Notes under the pieces: model-generated
Databases searched by the model: none
What the model was told of the DNA's origin: nothing
What the model saw: the letters and a program-made list of their open reading frames with translations, nothing else
Shown: positions 8,303 through 17,695 of the stretch, one piece after another
Numbering within the stretch: position 1 is the first letter of the stretch
Layout of the letters: the number at the start of each line of letters is the position of its first letter
Source of the DNA: Zeaxanthinibacter sp. PT1
GTDB lineage: Bacteria > Bacteroidota > Bacteroidia > Flavobacteriales > Flavobacteriaceae
Direction of reading: 5' to 3'
NCBI RefSeq assembly: GCF_028464225.1
Contig: NZ_JAQPCN010000002.1
Location: 1 to 64,000, forward strand
Length of the DNA stretch: 64,000 bases
Made by a program: the position numbers and the translations under genes

Positions 8303-10564
8303 TTAGCCCACGATTGGTGGCCTATCTGTTATAAACGGCTGATGGTAATGCCTTCTTCCAGTGGCTTTATACAAGGCATTTGCCAGGGCTCCCATGATGG
8401 GAGGGAAGGGTGGCTCGCCAAGGCCTGTCGGGTCAATTCCATTGTCCACAAAATGAGTTTCGATTTCCTTTGGCGCTTCACTATGCCTGATCAACCGGTA
8501 CTTGTCAAAATTAGTCTGTTCAGGGGCTCCGTCTTTAAAGGTAATAGCGCTGTACATCGCGTGTCCAATACCGTCTACCACGCCCCCCTCCGCTAAATTC
8601 CTGGCAGCGTCCGGGTTGATCACGATACCACAATCAATGGCAGTAGTAACTTTTTGAACTACGGGTTCATTATTTTCCATAGCGATATCCAATACCTGGG
8701 CCACGTAACTGTTGTGACAGAAATAGGCGGAAACTCCTCGGTGCATACCTGTTGGAGAAGCATTCCAATTTGATTTATCCTTGACCAGCTCCAATACCCC
8801 GGCATATCTTTCTGCATCGTAGTCGTTGTTTTCACCTACGGGATTTTCCTGTGCTTTTTTTAGCAATTCCAGCCTCATTTCAATAGGATCTTTCCCGGCT
8901 GCTTCGGCAACTTCGTCCAGGAATGACTGTTCGGCTCCGGCGATGAAATTAGATCGTGGTGCCCTGAAAGCACCGGTGGTAATATTGGATTCTATGGTCC
9001 AATCCTCCGCGAGGTAATTGTCTAATGCACCTGCCGGGAAGCGGTTAGCAAATAACGGACTCTCCGGAATGCCCCCAGTTTTTACATGCAAGGCAGTTAA
9101 ATTATTGTCAGCATCAAGAGCCGCACGGTAGGTGGCGTAATAGGAAGGTCTGTAAGTCCCCTGGGACATATCGTCTTCCCGGCTATACACCAACTTCACG
9201 GGTGCTTTCGCCTTTTGCGAGATGGCTGCAGCCTCAATCATAAAATGACCATAGAGCCTGCGACCAAAGCCACCGCCCTGGCGGGTCATATTTATATCTA
9301 TTTTTTCCAGTGGTAAGCCCAGTAACTCGGCTATGGCCGGTTCCATCCATTCCGGTGTCTGGGTTGGCCCCAGCAGTTCGGCATGATCTTCGGTAACATG
9401 GGCGAAGAAATTCATGGGCTCCATAGTATTATGTGCCAGGAAAGGACAGGTGTAACTCCTCTCGATGACTTTAGCAGCATTCTTAAATGCTGCTTCAGGA
9501 TTACCGTCTTTCCGGACGACCCTCCCTTTTTTGGCATTCAGTGCTTCCATTTGTTCACGGTGCGTCGTCGTATTCTCCAGACCGGCTGGGTAATTGACTT
9601 CCATGTCGTTCCCGAACATGGTCATGCCGATCGAGGCACTGGGAGCCTTTTCCCATTCAATATTTAATGCCTTTTTTGCCTGCATGACTTCCCAAGTACT
9701 CTCGCCTACAACAGCTACTAGGGTATTAAAAGCGGTATGGTGAAAAGCACTGCGTTTAAAGTCATCATCAAACAGAGTGATGGAAAACACGTCTCGAATC
9801 CCTGGCATTTTCTTAGCAGCTTCGGCATCCAGGGATTTCAATTGCATCCCGAAAGCCGGAGGATGCGCAACTGTAGCGATCAGCATCCCTTCTCGTTGCA
9901 CGTCGATCCCAAATAGTGGCTGACCGGTTACGATTTTTAAGCCGTCTACATTTTTTCTCGAGGTCCCTATGATGGAGAAGTCGGACCGATCTTTTAAATT
10001 AATTTCTTCCGGCACTGCTTCTTTAGCAGCTGCGGAAGCCATCTCGCCATAGCCAGCGGATTTTCCACTAGCCTCGTGGGTAAGTACACCTTCAACTGCC
10101 CTAATTTCTTCCACAGGCACCTGCCACGCTGTTGCTGCGGCTTGTTTAAGCATTTGTCTTGCCGTTGCTCCGGCCATCCTCAGACTCTGCCAGGAACTGC
10201 TGATCGATCTGCTGCCACCGGCTACCTGCCAGCTGTAGAGATTGGTGTTGAGCGGAGCCTGTTCCACTATGACGTCCTTCCAGTCAATTTCCAGCTCATC
10301 GGCAACGATCATGGGCATTGAGGTTTTTACATTTTGCCCTATCTCCGGGTTGGGAGACATGATGGTTACCAACCCATTGTCGCCAATTTTCAGGTAGCCA
10401 TTGATTTCGAACCACTCCTTGGGCATTTCCCTTACCGCCATTTTTTCTGCCTGCTCCGGTTTGCAGGAATTCAGGAAACTGAATCCAAGGACTAAACCCC
10501 CACTGGCAAGGCTGGTATTCTTTATAAATGCTCTTCTTCCGATATGCGTTTTAAGTAATGTCAT
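8303..10564 (-). CDS. molybdopterin-binding subunit of an IorB-type aldehyde/isoquinoline oxidoreductase
   Basis: Large catalytic subunit of a xanthine-dehydrogenase-family molybdenum hydroxylase. ATG 10564 is chosen because it gives the Tat-type leader GRRAFIKNTSLASGG and leaves 20 bases after the small subunit; a longer frame from 10651 would overlap that gene. The leader ends near LNSC, so the protein may be a Tat-exported lipoprotein facing the periplasm. Seen: cofactor-binding motifs QGGGFGRR and FRAPRSN, and GLGEPPFPP near the end, whose Glu matches the catalytic base of the family. The ~753 residues fit the IorB group. With the 2Fe-2S subunit upstream it would oxidise an aldehyde or N-heterocycle and pass electrons on; the substrate is unknown. 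Confidence 0.9.
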   Translation of the reverse strand: MTLLKTHIGRRAFIKNTSLASGGLVLGFSFLNSCKPEQAEKMAVREMPKEWFEINGYLKIGDNGLVTIMSPNPEIGQNVKTSMPMIVADELEIDWKDVIVEQAPLNTNLYSWQVAGGSRSISSSWQSLRMAGATARQMLKQAAATAWQVPVEEIRAVEGVLTHEASGKSAGYGEMASAAAKEAVPEEINLKDRSDFSIIGTSRKNVDGLKIVTGQPLFGIDVQREGMLIATVAHPPAFGMQLKSLDAEAAKKMPGIRDVFSITLFDDDFKRSAFHHTAFNTLVAVVGESTWEVMQAKKALNIEWEKAPSASIGMTMFGNDMEVNYPAGLENTTTHREQMEALNAKKGRVVRKDGNPEAAFKNAAKVIERSYTCPFLAHNTMEPMNFFAHVTEDHAELLGPTQTPEWMEPAIAELLGLPLEKIDINMTRQGGGFGRRLYGHFMIEAAAISQKAKAPVKLVYSREDDMSQGTYRPSYYATYRAALDADNNLTALHVKTGGIPESPLFANRFPAGALDNYLAEDWTIESNITTGAFRAPRSNFIAGAEQSFLDEVAEAAGKDPIEMRLELLKKAQENPVGENNDYDAERYAGVLELVKDKSNWNASPTGMHRGVSAYFCHNSYVAQVLDIAMENNEPVVQKVTTAIDCGIVINPDAARNLAEGGVVDGIGHAMYSAITFKDGAPEQTNFDKYRLIRHSEAPKEIETHFVDNGIDPTGLGEPPFPPIMGALANALYKATGRRHYHQPFITDRPPIVG

Positions 10565-10584
10565 GATGGTTGTTTTTGAGTGGA

Positions 10585-11046
10585 TCAGGATAAGTTCCCT
10601 GCAGCTGTTTTGATGGCCTTTTTTATACGGGTATAAGTGCCACAGCGACAAATGTTACCATCCATGGCAGTATCGATTTCCGAATCGGTAGGATTGGAAT
10701 TATTCTTGAGTAATGCACTTGCACTCATGATCTGCCCGGCTTGGCAGTAACCGCACTGGGGAACATCGACCTCCAGCCATGCTTGTTGGACTGGGTGGTC
10801 TCCATGTTCGGATAATCCTTCAATAGTGGTGATTTTTTTATCGCCAACTGCCGAAACCGGTAATTGACAAGAGCGTACGGCATTGTCATCCAGGTGGATA
10901 GTACAGGCCCCGCATTGGGCGATACCGCATCCGTACTTAGTCCCGACCAGCTTAACGTGATCGCGTAGTACCCAGAGCATGGGCGTTGAAGGGTCAACAT
11001 CCACTTCCCGGGATTTCCCGTTGATGTTTAAGGTGTAGTTTGCCAT
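10585..11046 (-). CDS. (2Fe-2S)-binding subunit of the IorAB-type molybdenum hydroxylase
   Basis: Small electron-transfer subunit, 153 residues from ATG 11046 ([10 protein letters not shown]); the frame reaches 11085 but the extra 13 residues do not look like the family. Two iron-sulfur clusters are visible: a plant-ferredoxin type site [15 protein letters not shown] with its fourth Cys in VRSCQLPV, and the C-terminal site CGYCQAGQ plus GNICRCGTY. Length and motifs are those of IorA/CoxS proteins. It lacks its own signal peptide, which fits export folded together with the Tat-carrying large subunit; that is inference. It is the first gene of the pair, and a dyad-symmetric sequence lies about 53 bases upstream. 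Confidence 0.93.
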   Translation of the reverse strand: MANYTLNINGKSREVDVDPSTPMLWVLRDHVKLVGTKYGCGIAQCGACTIHLDDNAVRSCQLPVSAVGDKKITTIEGLSEHGDHPVQQAWLEVDVPQCGYCQAGQIMSASALLKNNSNPTDSEIDTAMDGNICRCGTYTRIKKAIKTAAGNLS

Positions 11047-11098
11047 GGTTGAAATTGTTTCTATTAAATTATGAATTTTTCTCAAAGAATAGCGGTAA

Positions 11099-11130
11099 TT
11101 AACTGTGTAATATATAATTACATATGTTAA
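11099..11130. promoter_or_regulatory. dyad-symmetric candidate operator upstream of the molybdenum hydroxylase genes
   Basis: Nested symmetry: TTAAC (11099-11103), three bases, GTAAT (11107-11111), five bases, ATTAC (11117-11121), four bases, GTTAA (11126-11130). It is 53 bases upstream of the small subunit start. A dimeric repressor could bind here; no matching regulator gene is adjacent, and the sequence is AT-rich, so some of the symmetry may be chance. Confidence 0.4.
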
Positions 11131-11426
11131 AATTCTACTGTTCTTTCAACTTTACGCCATAACTAGAATACGCTTTAACCATGTCCGGGCCTGCCGCCTG
11201 GCTTCTACTTTTGATTTCCAGTAAATACCGTCGTGTTCCACGCCTCTTTATACCTGGATATCTTCCAGGATATTACAATCCAGGCATAGTACTTGATCCG
11301 AAACCAAGGCCGTGACCGACTCTAGTGCTGTAAGGGAGAAAATTTATCCTGTCAATGTGCTTACATTTTCCTGAAAATCATTGACAAATAGAAATAATAA
11401 AAGAATGTTACCTATAGCTAACAGGC
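11131..11426. other. intergenic stretch without a supported gene
   Basis: Between the dyad upstream of the molybdenum hydroxylase genes and the cupin gene. The minus strand carries short broken open stretches around 11170-11340 (one reads ALVSDQVLCLDCNILED, soon stopped). This may be a decayed gene, but I see no complete frame or recognisable family. Confidence 0.3.
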
Positions 11427-11900
11427 TTATTTCTTTAGTTGCTTCGCTACGCTATCATAGTATTCCTGGGAAAGCACTTCGGTCCAGGTGGTAGGTTGTT
11501 CTCCACCATATATTGCCAAATAGGTAACATCATTTTCCTTGGTTGATGAGTGCCAATGCTCCGTATCTTTCTTGCATCTGATCACATCTCCCGCTTTAAG
11601 GATAACAGGATCTTTTCCTTTTTCCTGGTAATATCCTTCACCATCTATATAAATTAAGACCTGCGCCGAGGAGTGCTTATGCCAGTCTAAAGTAGAATTT
11701 GCCTTAAAGGTCGCTTTGGTAATATTGAAGTCAGTTTCATCATCGGCCCGCAGGATCCCGTTCAACCAGGCCTCGCCTATATAGTGAATATTAGGTGCCT
11801 TATTACCTTTATCCTTATACGACGAGATCTTGTACTCGTCATGTTGGGAATAGATGCATACGGGAATGATAAATAGTACTATTCTGATTAGATTTTTCAT
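11427..11900 (-). CDS. secreted cupin-domain protein
   Basis: 157 residues with a cleavable signal peptide (MKNLIRIVLFIIPVCIYSQ). The mature part is a single small cupin barrel: the first motif carries LDWHKHSSAQVLIYIDGEG (two His and a later Glu of the usual metal site), and the second motif carries LKAGDVIRCKKDTEHWHSS. Such periplasmic cupins are found near carboxymuconolactone-decarboxylase-like genes in Flavobacteria, but their substrate is not known. The gene stands between mnmE upstream on the same strand and the molybdenum hydroxylase pair downstream, with gaps of 96 and about 380 bases, so it is probably its own unit. Start ATG 11900 opens the signal peptide. Confidence 0.85.
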   Translation of the reverse strand: MKNLIRIVLFIIPVCIYSQHDEYKISSYKDKGNKAPNIHYIGEAWLNGILRADDETDFNITKATFKANSTLDWHKHSSAQVLIYIDGEGYYQEKGKDPVILKAGDVIRCKKDTEHWHSSTKENDVTYLAIYGGEQPTTWTEVLSQEYYDSVAKQLKK

Positions 11901-11996
11901 GTTCTTTACTTTTTAATTTATTTTTTTGTCGATAGCCAGTTGTACATTAAGTTGGCTATTTTTTGAATATTTAGGTCAGACACTCCATTGATTAAA

Positions 11997-13376
11997 TTAT
12001 TTCCCGATACAGAAGTTCGCAAAAATATTCCCCAGCAGGTCGTCCGTGCTGATCTCCCCGGTGATCTCACCAAAGTGGAAGAGCACTTGCCGGATATCGA
12101 TAGCGAGCAGGTCTCCCGGTAAATCGTCTTCCATTCCCATACGTACCTTCTGGGTGGCTTCCAAGGCTTTTAGAAGGGCGTCGTAGTGCCTGCTATTGGT
12201 CACTATGGTCTCGTTATTCCGCAGTGCCCCGGTATTGACAAAATTAAGGAGCTGTTCTTTTAATTCTTCTACGCCTTCACCTGTACTGGCAGACATGAAA
12301 TGGCCTTCAGGGATCTGCTGTTTCCAATGCTTCTTCTGTTCTTCGCTGAGCAGGTCCGCTTTGTTCATGATCACGATCAGCGGTTTCTGCGGGTATTTGT
12401 TCTTGATCTTTTCCACTTCTACCTTCGCGTTCTCATCAGCATCCGTGGTGTCAAACAAATAGACTACCACCTGGGCCTTATCAACCTTCTCAAAGGTTCG
12501 TTGTATCCCGATGCCCTCGACCACATCCGTGGTCTCCCGTATCCCGGCGGTATCGATAAAACGAAAGCCGATCCCCCCGATCGAAATTTCATCTTCTATG
12601 GTGTCCCGGGTCGTTCCTGCAATCTCCGAGACAATGGCCCGCTCCTCTTTTAATAGTGCATTGAGCAGGGTAGACTTCCCTACATTAGGGGCCCCTACGA
12701 TGGCAATGGGGATGCCGTTCTTGATCACGTTGCCCACGGCAAACGAATCGATCAGTCGTTTCAGTACTTCCTCTATCTTACCGATGAGGGCCTTAAACTG
12801 GCTGCGGTCTGCGAATTCCACATCTTCTTCGGCAAAGTCGAGTTCCAGTTCCATTAGGGAGGCGAAGTTGAGCAGCTCTTCCCGGAGTTTTGCGATCTCG
12901 TTGCTGAAACCTCCGCGCATCTGTTGAATGGCAACCTGGTGCGAGGCCTCGTTCTCCGAGGCGATCAGGTCTGCCACCGCCTCTGCCTGGCTGAGATCCA
13001 TTTTCCCGTTGAGGAAGGCCCGTAAAGTAAATTCTCCGGCTTGTGCCATCCGGCATCCGTTCCTCAGGAACAACTGCAATATTTCTTGCTGAATATAAGG
13101 AGAGCCGTGGCAGGAGATCTCTACCACATCTTCCCCGGTATAGGAATTAGGATTTTTAAATACAGAGACCAGTGCCTGGTCTATGGTTCGGTTTTCGTCA
13201 ATGATATGGCCTAAATGGATAGTATGTGTTTTCTGGGCATCCAGTTTTTTCCCGCTGACTGAACGGAATAGCCCCGAAGCTATCGAGAGCGCCTCGTTCC
13301 CGGAAACCCGGATCACGGCAATTGCCCCTGCCCCGGAAGGGGTAGCTAATGCCACAATTGTATCCTGCTGCACCAT
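11997..13376 (-). CDS. mnmE: tRNA uridine-5-carboxymethylaminomethyl(34) synthesis GTPase MnmE
   Basis: MnmE works with MnmG to build the 5-carboxymethylaminomethyl group on U34 of several tRNAs. Start ATG 13376 gives the usual opening MVQQDTIVALATPSGAGAIA; the frame runs on to 13436 but those 20 residues are foreign to the family. Seen: N-terminal formyl-THF binding domain, the inserted G domain with GAPNVGKSTLLN, AGTTRDT, DTAG and NKADL, and the invariant C-terminal FCIGK with the Cys needed for modification. At 459 residues it is full length. It is read toward the cupin gene; DUF4870 is divergent upstream with a 122-base gap. Confidence 0.97.
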   Translation of the reverse strand: MVQQDTIVALATPSGAGAIAVIRVSGNEALSIASGLFRSVSGKKLDAQKTHTIHLGHIIDENRTIDQALVSVFKNPNSYTGEDVVEISCHGSPYIQQEILQLFLRNGCRMAQAGEFTLRAFLNGKMDLSQAEAVADLIASENEASHQVAIQQMRGGFSNEIAKLREELLNFASLMELELDFAEEDVEFADRSQFKALIGKIEEVLKRLIDSFAVGNVIKNGIPIAIVGAPNVGKSTLLNALLKEERAIVSEIAGTTRDTIEDEISIGGIGFRFIDTAGIRETTDVVEGIGIQRTFEKVDKAQVVVYLFDTTDADENAKVEVEKIKNKYPQKPLIVIMNKADLLSEEQKKHWKQQIPEGHFMSASTGEGVEELKEQLLNFVNTGALRNNETIVTNSRHYDALLKALEATQKVRMGMEDDLPGDLLAIDIRQVLFHFGEITGEISTDDLLGNIFANFCIGK

Positions 13377-13498
13377 AAAAAGTAATTTTATGCAAAAGTA
13401 GCGAAAAGCATTCAGCGGTGAAATCCTGTAGAACATGTAACAAAACCGTAGTTCCTGCGTCTGATAAGTAACTGATTATTCACTTAATACCTGTCAAA

Positions 13499-13861
13499 AT
13501 GGAAGTTGTTAACCAAACCGGCCTAAGAAAAGATACCTCCTTACTCGTGATCACCCACTTAACCCAATTGCTGTGTTACGTGATCGGCTTTGGCGGATTA
13601 ATCGTTCCCCTGATCATCTGGCTGACCAGCAAGGATAAGGTAGAAGGGATGGATGTTCATGGCAAGGCAGCCGTAAACCTGCAGCTCAGCCTCATTTTAT
13701 ATGTAATTCTCAGTATTCCGGCCATCCTCCTCTTGGGCTTAGGTATACTCACATTGATCGGAGCGGGAATATTGGGCTTCGTATTGCCCATTGTGAATGC
13801 CGTAAGAGCTAGTAATGAGGAGGAACCCAGTTATTTTCTGACGATCCCCTTTATTAATTAA
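13499..13861 (+). CDS. DUF4870 membrane protein
   Basis: A 120-residue membrane protein of the DUF4870 (Tic20-like) group. Seen: an amphipathic opening, a first membrane segment around LLCYVIGFGGLIVPLIIWL, the conserved loop KDKVEGMDVHGKAAVNLQ, then two further hydrophobic stretches (residues ~63-80 and ~82-100) and a short tail. No role has been established for this family that I know of. It stands alone on the plus strand between mnmE (divergent) and a convergent secreted protein, with an inverted repeat in the 102-base gap that could stop transcription from both sides. Confidence 0.85.
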   Translation: MEVVNQTGLRKDTSLLVITHLTQLLCYVIGFGGLIVPLIIWLTSKDKVEGMDVHGKAAVNLQLSLILYVILSIPAILLLGLGILTLIGAGILGFVLPIVNAVRASNEEEPSYFLTIPFIN

Positions 13862-13897
13862 TAGGAAGTTAAGGCTGCAATTTCTTCAACGAACTAT

Positions 13898-13937
13898 AAG
13901 GTAATTCCCGAGGTTTAAGAATGTCAAGAATTACCTT
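13898..13937. terminator. inverted repeat between convergent genes, possible two-way terminator
   Basis: AAGGTAATTC (13898-13907) and GAATTACCTT (13928-13937) are exact reverse complements with a 20-base loop. The position between convergent stops at 13861 and 13964 suits a terminator, but the loop is long and no good T-run follows. Confidence 0.4.
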
Positions 13938-13963
13938 TAAGTTCCAAGATGATTTTCTGTTTA

Positions 13964-14503
13964 TTAGCCCGGTATTAAGTTTGCGGCGTTGAAATACATG
14001 GCCCAATTATCACCGGCAAAATTACATCCTTCAGCCCATGCGGTTTCAGATGATGAAGATTGACCCTTAACCACAGCATGTGCAGCAATAACGTATCCTT
14101 TTGCCATAGGTATGGTATAAGATACTTCATCTGAACATGTATGGTTTTCTGAATATTCAAAATCACCGACGACCGGACTCCCGGATTGGTTTACAGGAAA
14201 ATCAGCATATTGATTGACTACGGATAAGTGTGTTTCTTTTAAGCAATATCCCGGTTCAGTAATAGTATAAGTTACTATGAAGTATTCCGCCCTGTCCACA
14301 GTTATAGAAATTTCACCGACCTTTAAGTTCTGACCAGCCATTAATTTCGTGCTGAAGTAGTTACATGACTTAGAAGGAGGTATGGCAGTGCTTATTTCCT
14401 CGACCATGATCGATTCGGTTGATTGATCGGAATGTGTTAAAGGATCGTTGCCAGTTGATATTAAAATAGGTATGGCTAAGACAAAAAGAACAAATTTCAT
14501 CAT
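13964..14503 (-). CDS. secreted protein of unknown function
   Basis: A 179-residue exported protein with a hydrophobic signal (MMKFVLFVLAIPILIS). I cannot name its family. The mature part is beta-rich with four Cys residues in the visible pattern SCNYF, GYCLKE, NHTCSDE and EGCNF, which could form two disulfides. The end reads ETAWAEGCNFAGDNWAMYF, a pattern I associate with a recurring extracellular beta-domain in Bacteroidota, without a known role. It is convergent with the DUF4870 gene. Upstream there are about 230 bases with no gene before the dnaN terminator. Confidence 0.75.
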   Translation of the reverse strand: MMKFVLFVLAIPILISTGNDPLTHSDQSTESIMVEEISTAIPPSKSCNYFSTKLMAGQNLKVGEISITVDRAEYFIVTYTITEPGYCLKETHLSVVNQYADFPVNQSGSPVVGDFEYSENHTCSDEVSYTIPMAKGYVIAAHAVVKGQSSSSETAWAEGCNFAGDNWAMYFNAANLIPG

Positions 14504-14737
14504 TTTAGTAGGTTTTGATTTGGGGTCAATAGTATGTCCCTAAAGATAAAGGAATTTATAGGTATGCAGATTATTTTTCAGATTTACAGCCTGAAAATTA
14601 GATGAATAGCTTAATGAGGAGGTTTAAAATTCTCTACCTTATGTAATCCATCTCTCTAATTTAACCCAGCTCAGAGACAAGAATTTCAGATAATTAAGCA
14701 ATCTATGTAGTTGCAGTTAAATAAATCTGAAAATAAA

Positions 14738-14770
14738 AATCCTGCTTTAAAAGAGCTTTAAAGCAGGATT
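14738..14770 (-). terminator. intrinsic terminator of dnaN
   Basis: On the minus strand, AATCCTGCTTTAAA pairs with TTTAAAGCAGGATT around a short loop and is followed by a T-rich run (TTTATTTT). It begins about 22 bases after the dnaN stop. Confidence 0.85.
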
Positions 14771-14791
14771 GACATTATTAATGTTGAATTC

Positions 14792-15910
14792 TTAGTTGTT
14801 TAGCATTACCGGCATCACCAGCATGGTCACATGTTCACCTTCATCCAGCCCGTCAATAGGGGTAAGGATACCCGCCCTGTTGGGGAGGCTCATTTCCAGT
14901 GAAACTTCATCGGCATTCAGGTTCCCCAGCATTTCCACCAGGAAGCGCGAGTTAAACCCGATCTGCATATCGTCCCCCTGGTAGGTACAGGTAAGGCGCT
15001 CTTCTGCTTTGTTGCTGTAATCGATATCCTCTGCAGAAATGTTTAATTCGGCACCGGCTATTTTAAGACGGATCTGGTGCGTGGTCTTATTAGAGAAAAT
15101 AGAAACCCTTCTTACCGAGCTCAGGAACTGGTTCCTGGAAATAGTCAGTTTGTTGGGATTTTCTTTTGGAATCACGGCTTCGTAATTCGGGTATTTTCCA
15201 TCGATCAGCCTACAGATAAGTTCGGTTTTCTCGAAGCTGAACTTGGCGTTGCTCTCGTTATATTCAATTTTCACCTCTTCCTCGCTGCCCGCCAGTATCC
15301 CTTTCAGCAGGTTCAAAGGCTTTTTAGGCATGATAAATTCGGCCACCTCGGATGCAGTAACATCTTTCCGCTGGTATTTCACCAGTTTATGGGCATCTGT
15401 AGCAACAAAAGTCAGGCTTTCCGTAGAGAACTGGAAGAACACCCCGCTCATCACCGGGCGAAGATCATCGTTACCGGCTGCGAACAACGTTTTGGTTACC
15501 GCTGTTGCCAGGATATCCCCCATAATGGTAGTGGAGCTCGGGTTAGAGAGCTCTACCGCTTTAGGGAACTCGGCCCCGTCTGCGTAAGCCAGGGCATATT
15601 TACCGTGGTTGCTGCTGATCTCTACGGTATTGTTATCCTCTACCACGAAAGATAGTGGTTGCTCCGGGAAGGTTTTCAGCGTATCCAGCAATAAACGCGC
15701 AGGAACCGCGATCACTCCTTCAGATTCAGATTCTACTTCCAGGATGGTACTCATGGTGGTTTCCAGGTCCGATGCGGAAACGGTAAGCTGATTACCCTTG
15801 AGATCAAAAAGGAAATTGTCTAGAATAGGCAAGGTGTTACTGTTGTTGATAACGCCTCCTAAAACTTGTAGTTGTTTTAATAAATAAGTACTGGAAACAA
15901 GAAATTTCAT
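14792..15910 (-). CDS. dnaN: DNA polymerase III subunit beta (sliding clamp)
   Basis: The clamp encircles DNA as a dimer and holds the replicative polymerase and repair proteins. At 372 residues it is full length, with the three repeated clamp folds. Seen: opening MKFLVSSTYLLKQLQVLGGVI, PILDNFLF, the second-domain phrase DLRPVMSGVFFQF with ATDAHKLVKY, and the closing hydrophobic HVTMLVMPVMLNN where partner peptides bind in this family. In Bacteroidota dnaN is often not next to dnaA; here it follows gldG on the same strand after 117 bases. A TATATTTG element at 15982-15989 suggests its own promoter in addition to any read-through. Confidence 0.97.
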   Translation of the reverse strand: MKFLVSSTYLLKQLQVLGGVINNSNTLPILDNFLFDLKGNQLTVSASDLETTMSTILEVESESEGVIAVPARLLLDTLKTFPEQPLSFVVEDNNTVEISSNHGKYALAYADGAEFPKAVELSNPSSTTIMGDILATAVTKTLFAAGNDDLRPVMSGVFFQFSTESLTFVATDAHKLVKYQRKDVTASEVAEFIMPKKPLNLLKGILAGSEEEVKIEYNESNAKFSFEKTELICRLIDGKYPNYEAVIPKENPNKLTISRNQFLSSVRRVSIFSNKTTHQIRLKIAGAELNISAEDIDYSNKAEERLTCTYQGDDMQIGFNSRFLVEMLGNLNADEVSLEMSLPNRAGILTPIDGLDEGEHVTMLVMPVMLNN

Positions 15911-15981
15911 GAGTGATTTTTAATTCAAAAATTGCGCATACGCAGTATGTACGCTTATATTTTTTGGAATTGCAATTAAGC

Positions 15982-16016
15982 AAATATATCCCAATTGTCT
16001 TAGTGTGTAAAACAAA
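15982..16016 (-). promoter_or_regulatory. dnaN: candidate flavobacterial promoter of dnaN
   Basis: On the minus strand TATATTTG (15989-15982) matches the -7 consensus TAnnTTTG. The nearest upstream TTG (16016-16014) is 24 bases away, slightly longer than usual. The leader down to the ATG also has an imperfect GC-rich hairpin around 15933-15955. Confidence 0.45.
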
Positions 16017-16027
16017 CTTATCAACAC

Positions 16028-17695
16028 TTAGCGACCGTATTTTTTTCGCCTCAGCCAATTAGCTCCCAAACCCAGCATCAGGATAACACCTATGGGAAGC
16101 CCGATGTTTATGAGCTGCCACTTTACTTGCTGTTCAGCAACCTTCTCCTGGTCCAGGATGGGGATGTCTATATTTTTGGTGCGTATGTTTATAAGTCCGC
16201 TGTCGTCTAGCAGGTAATTCACGCTATTGACGAGGAAATCCTTGTTCCCGTAGAAGTTGTTGGTCCATTTGTCATAACCGAGTTCTAATGGTCTCCCGTT
16301 GCGCATCTGGTTTTCGATCAGGTCTCCGTCAGCAATAACGATCATTTTACTTCCAGGTCCTGTAGTGAGCGATTTGTCCATGGCTACAGGTTTTACCCGG
16401 TTAGCATAGGCCGAGGTGAATTCACCTTCCAGTAGAACCGCCAGGGGAAAATTCCCGGGAGCATAACGTTCCTTATCCGGGGGTATATTGATCATATCCA
16501 GGCTGATCTGTAATGGAGCTCCATCCACCCGGGACAGAGGAGAACTCTGGTAAAGTATAGTCTTCTTTGGGCCGGTAGCCAGGGTGTCAATAGTACTGGC
16601 AAATTGCATTCTCAAAGCCTCCAGGTTGGTATTAACCGGGTGGTCATTGGCAGAGAATACCATGGGGTTATAATACCAGGGAACCGGGTTGTATTGGGAT
16701 CCCGAGCCTTCCCCGCTGGCCAATACGATCTGGGTAAAATAGAGGTCGTTTACCAGCACAGGGTTCAACCGTAACCCGTACCTGAAAAAGAGATCGTCCA
16801 GGTTCAGATCCCTGGGTAGGGCTATACCGGTCCCTTTTTCATTAAAGAGACTATCCAGCTCCATGGCGACCGGGTCAACCAGCCAGAGTGATTTACCTCC
16901 CCCCACGATATACTGATCAAGGATATATTTTTCAGCATCCGTAAACGCTTCTGTTGGATTTGCGATAAGAGCCAGGTCATAGCTCTTAAGCTGCTCCAGG
17001 GTAGATTGCGGGCTTGTGGCCACAGAATCAAGGGTAATGGCCGCCAGGTTGTAATACTCCCTTAAACTTCCAAGGAAATCTGCGATTCGCATGTCTGCCG
17101 ATTCGCCATTTCCTTTGATCACCGCGATACGCTTTTTATCCCGGACCAGTAGTTTGGTAAAAGCATCAGCAAAGGCGTATTCCAGGTTCTGCACAGAACC
17201 GGTGATCCTTTGCTCCATATCCGCTCCCAGTTTATTCTTGAGCAAGGGCACCCTCACCGTCTTTTCCTGGTAATTGACCATGGCCCATGGAAACACCAAT
17301 TCCTGGGACATTTTACTGCCGTCTTCAACGGTAACGTTTACCGGGGTTAGTCCCAGCCCCTGCAAATTGGCAATGGTTGCTTCTGCAGTTTCCGGGTTCT
17401 CCAGCGGATCCACAAAATTGAATTTTACCAGCCTGTTTTCCGAGGCAAAAGATTCGAGCACCTGTCGCGTTTCAACTTGTAAACGGGCAAATTCAGGAGG
17501 CAAGCTGCCGCTGAGAAGTACGTCAACTACGACTGGACCCTCAAACGCATCCACGCGTTCCAAGGACGGTCCTGATAGGGTGAACCGCTGATCCTCTGTC
17601 ATGTCCAGGCGGATATGCCAGAAATTACCCAGGATAAGGACCAGTATAAAAATCAGCAGGGCCAGGAGGGCCAGTTTTATTTTGCTATTTGTCAT
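16028..17695 (-). CDS. gldG: gliding motility ABC transporter substrate-binding protein GldG
   Basis: GldG is the exported-domain partner of GldF and GldA, an ABC transporter needed for gliding in Flavobacterium johnsoniae. This 555-residue protein has an N-terminal membrane anchor (LLALLIFILVLILGNFWHI), the family phrase DMTEDQRFTLS right after it, a long ABC-2 auxiliary domain with FNFVDPLENPE and IAVIKGNGES, and a C-terminal membrane segment before the basic end RRKKYGR. It starts one base inside the gldF stop (TAATG), so the two are translated together. The third part, gldA, is not in the window; in related genomes it is also unlinked. Confidence 0.95.
   Translation of the reverse strand: MTNSKIKLALLALLIFILVLILGNFWHIRLDMTEDQRFTLSGPSLERVDAFEGPVVVDVLLSGSLPPEFARLQVETRQVLESFASENRLVKFNFVDPLENPETAEATIANLQGLGLTPVNVTVEDGSKMSQELVFPWAMVNYQEKTVRVPLLKNKLGADMEQRITGSVQNLEYAFADAFTKLLVRDKKRIAVIKGNGESADMRIADFLGSLREYYNLAAITLDSVATSPQSTLEQLKSYDLALIANPTEAFTDAEKYILDQYIVGGGKSLWLVDPVAMELDSLFNEKGTGIALPRDLNLDDLFFRYGLRLNPVLVNDLYFTQIVLASGEGSGSQYNPVPWYYNPMVFSANDHPVNTNLEALRMQFASTIDTLATGPKKTILYQSSPLSRVDGAPLQISLDMINIPPDKERYAPGNFPLAVLLEGEFTSAYANRVKPVAMDKSLTTGPGSKMIVIADGDLIENQMRNGRPLELGYDKWTNNFYGNKDFLVNSVNYLLDDSGLINIRTKNIDIPILDQEKVAEQQVKWQLINIGLPIGVILMLGLGANWLRRKKYGR

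Noticed and set aside
11131-11426. Pseudogene between the molybdenum hydroxylase and cupin genes
   Set aside because: Short broken open stretches exist on the minus strand, but I could not link them to any family.
12793-13056. Gene inside mnmE on another frame
   Set aside because: Shadow frame of the real mnmE coding region.
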